Source of the DNA: Verrucomicrobiota bacterium
Lineage (GTDB): Bacteria > Verrucomicrobiota > Verrucomicrobiia > Limisphaerales > JAFMIX01
Assembly (NCBI GenBank): GCA_026397895.1
Contig: JAPLTZ010000296.1
Location: 1 to 7,590 of the forward strand
Direction: 5' to 3'
Length of the DNA: 7,590 nt
In this document: piece after piece, positions 1 to 5,945 of the stretch
Position numbering within the stretch: position 1 is the first letter of the stretch
How the letters are laid out: each line of letters begins with the position of its first letter
Position numbers and translations under genes: made by a program
Notes under the pieces: generated by a model
What the model saw: the letters and a program-made list of their open reading frames with translations, nothing else
The model's database searches: none
What the model was told of the DNA's origin: nothing

Positions 1-1
1 C

Positions 2-88
2 ACGAATCCGCTCGACGAGGAATTTCAGCAGATTGCGCTCGCGGTCTTTGCGCCGCAGTTGCGGGCGCTGGAGGAGGCCGCGTCGTGA
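2..88 (+). CDS. recC: RecC C-terminal end (partial)
   Basis: The last 28 codons of a gene entering from the left edge, in frame 2, ending with the TGA at 86-88. The peptide begins TNPLDEEFQQIALAVFAPQL and ends in EEAAS. The pattern NPLDEEF...ALAVFAPQL is what I expect at the end of RecC, where a D/N-PLDDEF-like stretch precedes a short helix. RecC is the non-catalytic scaffold of exonuclease V; it splits the duplex and reads Chi. Its position directly before recB, with a 4-base stop/start overlap (GTGA at 85-88), supports the call and suggests translational coupling. Only the tail is visible, so nothing can be said about the Chi-recognition region. Identity rests mostly on context. Confidence 0.72.
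   Translation, partial: TNPLDEEFQQIALAVFAPQLRALEEAAS
70..77 (+). promoter_or_regulatory. Shine-Dalgarno site of recB
   Basis: GGAGGAGG lies 7 nt before the GTG at 85, inside the end of recC. It is a strong anti-16S match and fixes the GTG as the recB start. No other in-frame start lies close by, and the family's N-terminal Walker A comes only about 22 residues later. Confidence 0.75.
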
Positions 89-2988
89 AACCGGTTTCCA
101 TCTTCAAGCTGACCGAGACGGAGTTGACGGCCGGCACGAGCCTGATCGAGGCCAGCGCGGGCACCGGCAAGACCTTCACCATCGCGGGACTTTTTCTGCG
201 GCTGATTCTGGAAAAAGATTTGTCGGTCCGGCAAATCCTCGTGGTGACCTACACCGTGGCGGCGACGGAGGAGTTGCGGCAGCGCATCCGCCAGACGCTG
301 GCGAAAGCGCTGCTGGCTTTCCGCCAGGGCGCGAGCGAAGACCCGTTCATGCGGGCGTTGTTGAAAAAGCACGCGCAGCGGCGGGAGGATTTGGCGGCGC
401 GGCTGGAACGGGCGCTGTATGGTTTTGACGAGTCGCCCATCTACACAATCCACGGATTCTGTCAGCGCGTGCTCAAGGATCGCGCCTTTGAAACCGGCAG
501 CCTGTTCGACACCGAACTGGTGACGGATCAGGCGGCGATCTTGCGGCAGTTGGCGGAGGATTTTTGGCGCAAGGAATTCTATCGGGCGGACCCGATCACG
601 GTGATGTTCGCCTTGAGGAACAAGTTGAGTCCCCAATCCCTGCTGCCGCTCATCAACAGTTGCCTTTGCCACCCCTTCCTGAAACTGCTGTCGCCCGCCG
701 GCGAGCGCCCGGTCGCGTCCCTCGCGCAGGATTTGGTGCAGGGATTTGCTGCCGCGCGCCAAGTCTGGCTGGCCGAACGCGAAGCCATCCGCAGCCACTT
801 CGGCAGCGGCGCCAAGTGGGCCAACCAACCCTACAAGGACAACGCCAAAATGGCGGAGGCGTTCCGGCAGATTGACTGGGGCTTCCAGACCGCCGACCTG
901 ACGCCCGCTTCCTTGGAGGCGTTGATGCTGTTCCGGACATCGGCGATTGCGGCGAAAGTATCCAAAAAATCGAAGACCCCGCCGCAAGCCCCGCAGCATC
1001 CATTCTTCGATCTCTGCGAAGAGCTGTTCCGCGCCGAGGAACATTTTGTGATCGGCGTCCAGCTTCAGGCGCTGCGTTATATCCAGCAGGAACTGCCGCG
1101 CCGGAAGAACGAACTCAAGATCCAGTTTTTCGACGACCTGCTGACCCGCCTGCACGGCGCGCTAGCCGGCACCGGCGGCGAAGCGCTGGCCGGCGAGCTT
1201 CGGCAGCAATATTTGGCGGCGTTGATTGACGAGTTTCAGGACACCGACCCGTTGCAGTATCAGATATTTTCCGGCGTGTTCGGCGGGCCGGAAAACCATC
1301 TCTTCCTCATCGGCGATCCGAAGCAGGCCATCTACGGGTTTCGCGGTGCCGACATCTTCACCTATCTCAACGCCAGCCAGCAGACAGATCAGGCTTTCAC
1401 TCTGCGGGAAAACTGGCGCTCGGAAGCCGGATTGGTGCGGGCGACCAACACCGTCTTCAGCGGCGCGACCAACCCTTTCGTGTTTCCCGGCATCCAATTT
1501 CATCCCGTGGAAGCCAGAGGCAAGGCGGATGAAAATCCCCTGCTGGTGGATGGTCGGCGTGAGCCACCGCTCCAAATCTGGTTTCGGAAACGGGACGGCG
1601 CCAACATCACGTCCGGCGTCGCCGACAAGGAAATCCCGCCGGTGGTGGCCGCGGAAATCGTCGTGCTGTTGCAAGGCAACGCCACATTGGGCGGGCGCAA
1701 TGTCCTGCCGGGGGACATCGCCGTGCTCGTCCCCCAAAACCGGCAGGCCCAGTTGGTTCAGGACGCACTGAAATTGCGCAACATCCCCAGCGTGCTTTAC
1801 ACCACGGCCAGCTTGTTTGAATCGCGCGAGATGCGGGAAGTGCAGCGCGTGCTCGTCGCCATCGCCGACCCGACGCGGGAATCTCTCTTGCTGGCTGCGC
1901 TGGGGACGGAGTTGCTGGGGCGGACGAGTTCGCAGCTCGAAGCGCTGGCCCAGCAGGAGGCGCAGTGGCGGCAAATTCTGGAACGCTTCCGCGACTATCT
2001 CGACCTGTGGATTAGAAAAGGGTTCATCCAGATGTTCCGCAGCTTCATGCAGCGCGAGCAGATTCGTTCGCGCTTGCTGGCCTTTCCCGACGGCGACCGA
2101 CGGCTCACCAACCTGCTGCACATCGCCGAAGTGCTGCATCGCGCCAGTCTCGACCAGCGGCTGGGTGTCGCCGGCCTGCTCAAATGGATCGGCGAACAAC
2201 TGCAAGCCGGGCAACCCGCAGCCGAGGAACATCAGCTTCGGTTGGAGACCGATGAAAAGGCGGTCAAGCTGGTGACCATCCACAAAAGCAAAGGGCTGGA
2301 ATACTCCGTGGTGTTCTGTCCGTTCTCGTGGAAGGGCGCGAGCATCGAGCACGGCGGCGAAGAACAGGTCTTTTTCCACGAAGCCGACGGCGGCGCTCTG
2401 GTGCGCGACCTCGGCAGCGGCGATTACGCGGCCCACCGGCAGCAGGCCTGCGCCGAAAAACTCGCGGAAAATGTGCGGCTGTTGTATGTCGCGCTGACGC
2501 GGGCCAAGCACCGCTGCTATTTCGTCTGGGGCGCTTTCTACGGGGCGTCCACCTCCGCCCCCGCCTGGCTGCTGCATCCACCGGCAGCTCCGGCCGGCGA
2601 TTTGATGACGGCGTTGGAAGAAAACTTCAAGGAGCTGGAGGACGACGACCTTCAGGCTGACCTGACCCGGCTGACCGAGCAATCCCGGAACGCCGACCGA
2701 CGGAAGAAAAGTTTGCGGTCGCGCCCGTGGCCGGGCCGGAGTTGCACCACCGGAAATTCACCGGCACGATCGCCCGTGATTGGCGCATCAGCAGCTTCAC
2801 CTCCCTCACGGCAAATCATGGCGAGGAATTGCCGGATCACGATGAGGCGGCTGCCGCCGAGCGCGAGCGTGTTCCCGCCACGGGCATCTTCGCCTTCCCC
2901 GGCGGCGCCAAGCCCGGCACCTGCCTGCACGCGATCTTGGAGAAGTTGGATTTCGTCCAATGGAATCAGCCTGCGACCAGACTGTTGA
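85..2988 (+). CDS. recB: RecB, SF1A 3'-5' helicase part (frameshifted before the nuclease domain)
   Basis: The motor subunit of RecBCD, which unwinds DNA ends 3' to 5'. Helicase motifs, with residues counted from the GTG start: Walker A ASAGTGKT 23-30; motif Ia VTYTVAATEEL 54-64; IHGFC 122-126; Walker B DEFQDTD 382-388; GDPKQAIYGFRGAD 410-423; RENWRS just after; VTIHKSKGLEY 730-740; VRLLYVALTRAK 797-808. These are intact and in RecB order, with the phage-like insertion region (about 170-350) between. The frame stays open to 2988, but after about residue 870 (LTEQSRNA) the translation turns into an Arg/Ser/Pro-rich stretch unlike any RecB. The expected continuation is found in the -1 frame. 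The ancestral gene therefore probably ran 85-3546, about 1150 residues, close to the usual 1100-1200. If the frame change is real, the product is a helicase without its nuclease. Confidence 0.9.
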   Translation: MKPVSIFKLTETELTAGTSLIEASAGTGKTFTIAGLFLRLILEKDLSVRQILVVTYTVAATEELRQRIRQTLAKALLAFRQGASEDPFMRALLKKHAQRREDLAARLERALYGFDESPIYTIHGFCQRVLKDRAFETGSLFDTELVTDQAAILRQLAEDFWRKEFYRADPITVMFALRNKLSPQSLLPLINSCLCHPFLKLLSPAGERPVASLAQDLVQGFAAARQVWLAEREAIRSHFGSGAKWANQPYKDNAKMAEAFRQIDWGFQTADLTPASLEALMLFRTSAIAAKVSKKSKTPPQAPQHPFFDLCEELFRAEEHFVIGVQLQALRYIQQELPRRKNELKIQFFDDLLTRLHGALAGTGGEALAGELRQQYLAALIDEFQDTDPLQYQIFSGVFGGPENHLFLIGDPKQAIYGFRGADIFTYLNASQQTDQAFTLRENWRSEAGLVRATNTVFSGATNPFVFPGIQFHPVEARGKADENPLLVDGRREPPLQIWFRKRDGANITSGVADKEIPPVVAAEIVVLLQGNATLGGRNVLPGDIAVLVPQNRQAQLVQDALKLRNIPSVLYTTASLFESREMREVQRVLVAIADPTRESLLLAALGTELLGRTSSQLEALAQQEAQWRQILERFRDYLDLWIRKGFIQMFRSFMQREQIRSRLLAFPDGDRRLTNLLHIAEVLHRASLDQRLGVAGLLKWIGEQLQAGQPAAEEHQLRLETDEKAVKLVTIHKSKGLEYSVVFCPFSWKGASIEHGGEEQVFFHEADGGALVRDLGSGDYAAHRQQACAEKLAENVRLLYVALTRAKHRCYFVWGAFYGASTSAPAWLLHPPAAPAGDLMTALEENFKELEDDDLQADLTRLTEQSRNADRRKKSLRSRPWPGRSCTTGNSPARSPVIGASAASPPSRQIMARNCRITMRRLPPSASVFPPRASSPSPAAPSPAPACTRSWRSWISSNGISLRPDC
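2680..2703 (+). other. Frame change (-1) in the recB linker
   Basis: Frame 1 gives ...DLTRLTEQSRNA, which looks like the end of the RecB helicase part. Frame 0 gives ...PTEEKFAVAPVAG and then a good linker-nuclease sequence. Frame 0 is open only from 2661, because TGA at 2658-2660 closes it upstream, so the switch lies between 2661 and about 2703. No X-XXY-YYZ slippery heptamer is present in register, which argues against programmed frameshifting. A loss of 3n+1 bases, about 5-8 codons judged by eye against the family, fits best. Confidence 0.75.
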
Positions 2989-4982
2989 TCCAGGAACAGC
3001 TCCGCGCACACGGTCTGGCCGAGCCGGATTTTTCCGAGGTCATCTTCGCGATGCTGGGCCGGGTGATGGATCTGCCGCTGGACGAGAAAGTCCCCGGCCT
3101 GACGCTGGCGAAGTTGCCGGCGGCGCAGCGGTTGCACGAACTGGAATTCTATTTTCCGCTCCAGAAAATTTCATCGCCCTTGCTCTGGCAACTGCTGCGG
3201 ACGCATCGCGGTTTCCCGGAACAGCCCGCCGCCCGCCGCGAGCCGGAAGGTTTTTCCTTCGCGCCCGTGACGGGGATGTTGAAGGGGTTCATGGATCTGG
3301 TTTTTGAATTCAACGGCCGCTTTTATCTGGTGGACTGGAAATCCAACTGGCTCGGCGGGCGCGTCGAGGATTACGCGGCGTCGGCGCTGGACTATCAGGT
3401 CATGGCCGCGAACTTTTCGCTCTTCATGGAACGCAGCCTTTACTTTGCCGCCGACTACGACCCCGTCACCAACGACTATCATTACGCCGGACAATTTTTC
3501 CCCTACGTCATCAATCATGCGACGCGGCAGGGAGGCCGGGCCATGAATGAAATCCGCCAGTTGATCGGCAGCGATGCCTTCAGCGATCTGGACCGGCACT
3601 TCGCCGGATTCATCGAGACGCAGGCTGGCGGAAACCTTCCACTGCTGGCGCTGGCGGCGGCTTTGACGAGTCGTGTCCGGACTGCGGGACATATTTGTCT
3701 GGACCTGCCGGCGCTGGCCGGAACTCCGTTCCCAGAGAAACCGGACGACGGACTGAAGCCCGTGTCGCTGCCCAAGCTGGCCGTCTGGATCAAGGAACTC
3801 AAAACTTCATCCGTCGTCGGAGCGCCCGGCGAATTTCGCCCGCTGATTCTGGACGGCCAGCACCGGCTTTATCTGCACCGCTACTGGGAATACGAACAGA
3901 CATTGGCCGCCGAAATCCTCAAGCGCGCCGGCGTCGCGGCGGACATCGCCAACGAACAGGCGTTGGCGCAAAAGCTCCAGGCGCTGTTTCCCGCCGAACC
4001 CGCCGGCTCGGTCAACCTGCAATCCGTCGCCGCGTTCATCGCCGCGCGCGGGAAATTTTGCTGCATCTCCGGCGGGCCGGGCACGGGCAAGACCCACACG
4101 CTCGTGCTGATCATGGCGCTGCTGCTGGAATTGGACGCCACCCGCACGCTGCGCATCGCCGTCACCGCGCCCACTGGGAAGGCGGCGGCGCGGATTCAGG
4201 AATCCATCCAGAACATCAAGGCGTTGCTGGCGTGCAGCGAGGAAATCAAGTCCCGGCTGCCGGAGAACGCCAGCACGATCCACCGGTTGCTTGGCTACAT
4301 CCCGGACTCGGCGTATTTCCGGCACAACGCCGACAATCTTTTGCCGTTCGACGTCGTCGTCGTGGATGAGGCCAGCATGGTGGACCTCGCGTTGATGGCG
4401 AAACTGTTGCTCGCCGTTCCGCCCGCCGCCCGGGTGATTCTTTTGGGCGACAAAGACCAACTGGCCTCCGTGGAGGCCGGGGCGGTGCTGGGAGACATCT
4501 GTTCCGCCGCGACTGTGGGCGACTACTCCAAACCGTTCCGGCAGCAGTTGGAAAAAATCACCGGCCAACAGTTGCCGGCCAGCGCGCCGCGCCAAAAAGC
4601 GGCGGCGTTGGCGGACTCGGTGGTGCAGCTCAAAAAGAATTACCGGTTCGGCGAGCACAGCGCGATTTTCCGGTTGAGCACCGCCATCAACGAAGGGCGG
4701 GCGGAAGACGCCAGCCAAATTCTCCGCGCCGCGGCGGGCGATGAAAAATCCGACCTAGCGGCGGCGGCCTTGCCGGGCCGCGCGAAGCTGAAGGACGCCC
4801 TGAAAGAAAAAGTGCTGGCCGGCTTTCGCGAATATCTTGCGGCGGAAAACCCGCTCCAAGCCATCGCGGCGCTCACCCGATTCCGCGTCCTCTGCGCGTT
4901 GCGGGAAGGGACATTCGGGGTCGCCAAGAAGCGGGGTTCATTTCCCGGCAAAGCCAGTGGTATTCCCGCCGGCCCATCATGA
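2727..4982 (+). CDS. RecB nuclease domain running in frame into RecD (damaged, fused open frame)
   Basis: An open frame from 2661 to the TGA at 4980-4982; the GTG at 2727 is only its first nominal start and has no ribosome site. The first about 270 codons are the RecB C-terminal part: linker ARDWRISSFTSLTA, then nuclease motifs GTCLHAILE (His at 2928), GFMDLVF (Asp at 3294) and VDWKSNWLG (Asp at 3333, Lys at 3339). These match E. coli His956, Asp1067, Asp1080 and Lys1082. The following helix, which should carry QxxxY, appears about 8-10 residues short. The tail after HYAGQFF lacks the usual GIxxxRP segment. Without any stop the frame then enters RecD at the ATG at 3543. A true RecB nuclease-RecD fusion is possible, but the separate RecD start and ribosome site at 3531-3543 make separate initiation more likely. 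Confidence 0.75.
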   Translation: MAGPELHHRKFTGTIARDWRISSFTSLTANHGEELPDHDEAAAAERERVPATGIFAFPGGAKPGTCLHAILEKLDFVQWNQPATRLLIQEQLRAHGLAEPDFSEVIFAMLGRVMDLPLDEKVPGLTLAKLPAAQRLHELEFYFPLQKISSPLLWQLLRTHRGFPEQPAARREPEGFSFAPVTGMLKGFMDLVFEFNGRFYLVDWKSNWLGGRVEDYAASALDYQVMAANFSLFMERSLYFAADYDPVTNDYHYAGQFFPYVINHATRQGGRAMNEIRQLIGSDAFSDLDRHFAGFIETQAGGNLPLLALAAALTSRVRTAGHICLDLPALAGTPFPEKPDDGLKPVSLPKLAVWIKELKTSSVVGAPGEFRPLILDGQHRLYLHRYWEYEQTLAAEILKRAGVAADIANEQALAQKLQALFPAEPAGSVNLQSVAAFIAARGKFCCISGGPGTGKTHTLVLIMALLLELDATRTLRIAVTAPTGKAAARIQESIQNIKALLACSEEIKSRLPENASTIHRLLGYIPDSAYFRHNADNLLPFDVVVVDEASMVDLALMAKLLLAVPPAARVILLGDKDQLASVEAGAVLGDICSAATVGDYSKPFRQQLEKITGQQLPASAPRQKAAALADSVVQLKKNYRFGEHSAIFRLSTAINEGRAEDASQILRAAAGDEKSDLAAAALPGRAKLKDALKEKVLAGFREYLAAENPLQAIAALTRFRVLCALREGTFGVAKKRGSFPGKASGIPAGPS
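3531..3535 (+). promoter_or_regulatory. Shine-Dalgarno site of recD
   Basis: GGAGG 7 nt before the ATG at 3543. The start fits the family: the peptide opens MNEIRQLIGSDAFSDLDRHF, like other RecD N-termini. TGA at 3544-3546 (frame 1, the frame recB started in) overlaps this ATG as ATGA, mirroring the GTGA overlap of recC/recB. It is probably the original recB stop. Confidence 0.65.
4923..4930 (+). other. Frame change (-1) with small deletion inside recD
   Basis: Frame 0 reads FGVAKKRGSFPGK and soon stops at 4980-4982. Frame 2 reads RQEAGFISRQSQWYSRRPI and joins the family sequence. In E. coli 23 residues separate FGVA from WY; here about 12 can be made by joining the frames. A deletion of 3n+1 bases, near 31-34 nt, would explain both the shortening and the shift. 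I see no slippery heptamer in register. Confidence 0.7.
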
Positions 4983-5362
4983 TCACCCGGAACGATTACA
5001 ACCTGAAACTGTTCAACGGCGACAACGGCATTATCTTGGCCGACCCCGCGAGCGGCGAACCCGTCGCATACTTTTCCGGTCCGGACAATGGCTTGCGGCA
5101 GTTTCTCCCGCTGCGCCTGCCCCAGCACGAGACCGCCTACGCCATGACCGTGCACAAGAGCCAGGGCTCGGAGTTCAACCGGGTGCTGCTCGTTTTGCCG
5201 GACCGGCCCAGCCCCGTCCTGACGCGGGAGCTGCTCTACACCGGAATCACCCGGGCGCGGCAAGGCGTTGAACTGTGGTTTGACGACCAGGTTTTCCGCG
5301 CGGCCCTGTCTCAGAGCGTGCACCGGACATCAGGGCTGCGCGACGTGCTGGCGGGGAAATGA
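4979..5362 (+). CDS. recD: RecD C-terminal helicase fragment
   Basis: A 127-codon frame that begins at the internal Met of the RecD motif RPIMITRND. It carries LFNGDNGII, the SF1 motif VHKSQGSEFNRV, LTRELLYTGITRAR and the terminal SGLRDVLAGK, followed by TGA. It is the normal C-terminal third of helicase domain 2, complete to its stop. Its ATG overlaps the stop of the preceding frame as ATGA (4979-4982), so re-initiation after termination could in principle make the fragment as a separate chain. The start is an ordinary conserved Met of RecD, though, and there is no convincing ribosome site, so the overlap may be chance. Alone it lacks Walker A and B and would not be a helicase. Confidence 0.8.
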   Translation: MITRNDYNLKLFNGDNGIILADPASGEPVAYFSGPDNGLRQFLPLRLPQHETAYAMTVHKSQGSEFNRVLLVLPDRPSPVLTRELLYTGITRARQGVELWFDDQVFRAALSQSVHRTSGLRDVLAGK

Positions 5363-5405
5363 CGTTGGTGCTGCGTGACCGCCCACCGTGGTTCCTAAAA
5401 TCAGA

Positions 5406-5434
5406 TTGCGCGCGCGTCCATTTTTTCGGATACT
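5406..5434 (+). promoter_or_regulatory. Possible sigma-70-type promoter for tRNA-Val
   Basis: TTGCGC (5406-5411), a 17-base spacer, and GATACT (5429-5434) match the -35/-10 layout with two mismatches in each box roughly. A start near 5441 would give a leader of about 50 nt before the mature tRNA at 5490. It sits in the 127-base gap after recD, the only AT-richer patch there. Prediction by eye; other phyla can use diverged boxes. Confidence 0.35.
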
Positions 5435-5489
5435 GTTGGCAAGACGCTCGTGGCCGGGCCCAAGAGCTTGGCGGGCGTTGATTTTGGTG

Positions 5490-5564
5490 GCGCGGTTAGC
5501 TCAGCGGTAGAGCATATCCTTCACACGGATGGGGTCGCAGGTTCAAACCCTGCACCGCGCACCA
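5490..5564 (+). tRNA. tRNA-Val (anticodon CAC)
   Basis: Folds into a full cloverleaf. The acceptor stem GCGCGGT (5490-5496) pairs perfectly with ACCGCGC (5554-5560), followed by discriminator A and an encoded CCA (5562-5564). D stem GCTC/GAGC (5499-5502, 5510-5513) with GG in the loop. Anticodon stem 5515-5519/5527-5531, with one T-G pair, holds the 7-base loop TTCACAC; the anticodon is CAC (5522-5524), reading GUG valine codons. The variable loop has 5 bases. T stem GCAGG/CCTGC (5537-5541, 5549-5553) holds the loop TTCAAAC. It is a single gene with no neighbouring tRNA. No inverted repeats, integrase or duplicated 3' end are visible, so there is no sign that it is an attachment site. Confidence 0.95.
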
Positions 5565-5595
5565 TTTTCGCCCGCTGAAACACACCAACCCGTCT

Positions 5596-5829
5596 ATGCC
5601 GCTCATCAAACTCAATCGCATCAACAAGGGCGGGGAGATTGTCGTCAACAGCGACCACATCCTCTTCATCGAAATCGAATCGCGCACGACGACCCTGCAC
5701 ATGGCGCACGGCCTGCTTTTTTCCGTGGTTGAACCGCTGGACGAAATCACCCGCCAGATTGAGGCCAAGGAATCCGACCGTATCAAGGTTGGCATTCAGG
5801 AAAGCGGCTTGGGATCAAAACCGCAGTAG
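5596..5829 (+). CDS. FlbD-family small protein
   Basis: A 77-residue protein opening MPLIKLNRINKGGEIVVNSD, then HILFIEIESRTTTLHMAHGL and VVEPLDEITRQI. This follows the FlbD pattern (IKLTRLNG...VLNADLIETIE...TTITLTNGKK...V.ES.DEVI..I), a compact beta-rich fold of about 60-70 residues. A polar tail of about 20 residues (KESDRIKVGIQESGLGSKPQ) follows. FlbD is named from flagellar operons, but its biochemical role is poorly defined and the family also occurs as isolated genes. No other flagellar gene is visible here. The ATG is the only sensible start; upstream is tRNA sequence and I see no good ribosome site, so initiation may be leaderless-like or weak. No signal peptide or membrane segment. 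The gene lies 31 nt after the tRNA and may share its transcript. Confidence 0.75.
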   Translation: MPLIKLNRINKGGEIVVNSDHILFIEIESRTTTLHMAHGLLFSVVEPLDEITRQIEAKESDRIKVGIQESGLGSKPQ

Positions 5830-5931
5830 CGTCCGCCCGGCCCGGTCGTTGGGATGGCCCGGTTAAAACCTTTTCTGGTTACGCTTCATCGCCGCTTAAG
5901 GTTCGTTCGGCTAGATTTCTCCCGCATAGCC

Positions 5932-5937
5932 GGAAAG
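5932..5937 (+). promoter_or_regulatory. Weak ribosome site of the membrane protein gene
   Basis: GGAAAG ends 8 nt before the ATG at 5946. It is only a partial anti-16S match. The start is otherwise supported by a short proline-rich cytoplasmic N-terminus directly before the first membrane segment. In the remaining intergenic stretch (5830-5931) I find no convincing promoter; it has an 8-base direct repeat GGCCCGGT at 5839 and 5856. Confidence 0.4.
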
Positions 5938-5945
5938 TGTCCGCC

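Larger units (their letters stand above)
3543..5362 (+). pseudogene. recD: RecD, SF1B 5'-3' helicase subunit, interrupted by one frame change
   Basis: Composite of frame 0 (3543 to about 4926) and frame 2 (about 4925-5362), roughly 605 codons; E. coli RecD has 608. RecD is the second motor of exonuclease V, moving 5' to 3' on the opposite strand. Counting from the ATG: N-terminal RecC-binding part 1-165; Walker A GGPGTGKT 177-184; TAPTGKAAARIQ; DEASMVD from 275; GDKDQLASVEAGAVLGDI from 302; KKNYRFG; then LCALREGTFGVA, close to E. coli LCALREGPFGVA. There the frame breaks. It resumes in frame 2 with WYSRRPIMITRND, VHKSQGSEF (5150 on) and LLYTGITRAR (5231 on). About 11 codons seem missing between FGVA and WY. 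All helicase motifs survive across the two frames, so the loss is recent or an artefact. Confidence 0.8.

Noticed and set aside
1162..2682. A 506-codon minus-strand open frame opposite recB
   Set aside because: The opposite strand encodes clear RecB motifs across the whole stretch. The minus-strand translation is Arg/Gln/Gly/His-rich with no domain, typical of shadows in GC-rich DNA.
2661..2712. Programmed -1 ribosomal frameshifting in recB
   Set aside because: The A-rich GAAGAAAAG run at 2703-2711 does not form an X-XXY-YYZ heptamer in the recB frame, and the family is not known for it. Apparent loss of codons points to a deletion instead.
3807..4718. A 303-codon minus-strand open frame opposite recD
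   Set aside because: Antisense to well-conserved RecD motifs; low-complexity composition and no ribosome site.
5460..5471. Short inverted repeat CCAAG-AG-CTTGG before the tRNA
   Set aside because: Five pairs with a two-base loop is too small and common in GC-rich DNA; no T-run and no second copy.
5490..5564. tRNA-Val as an integration site of a mobile element
   Set aside because: No integrase gene and no second copy of the tRNA 3' end in the window; the neighbours look like ordinary chromosomal genes.
5861..5880. GGTTAAAACC followed by TTTT as a terminator after the FlbD-like gene
   Set aside because: The possible stem is only four pairs with a loop too short to fold; no GC-rich hairpin precedes the T-run.
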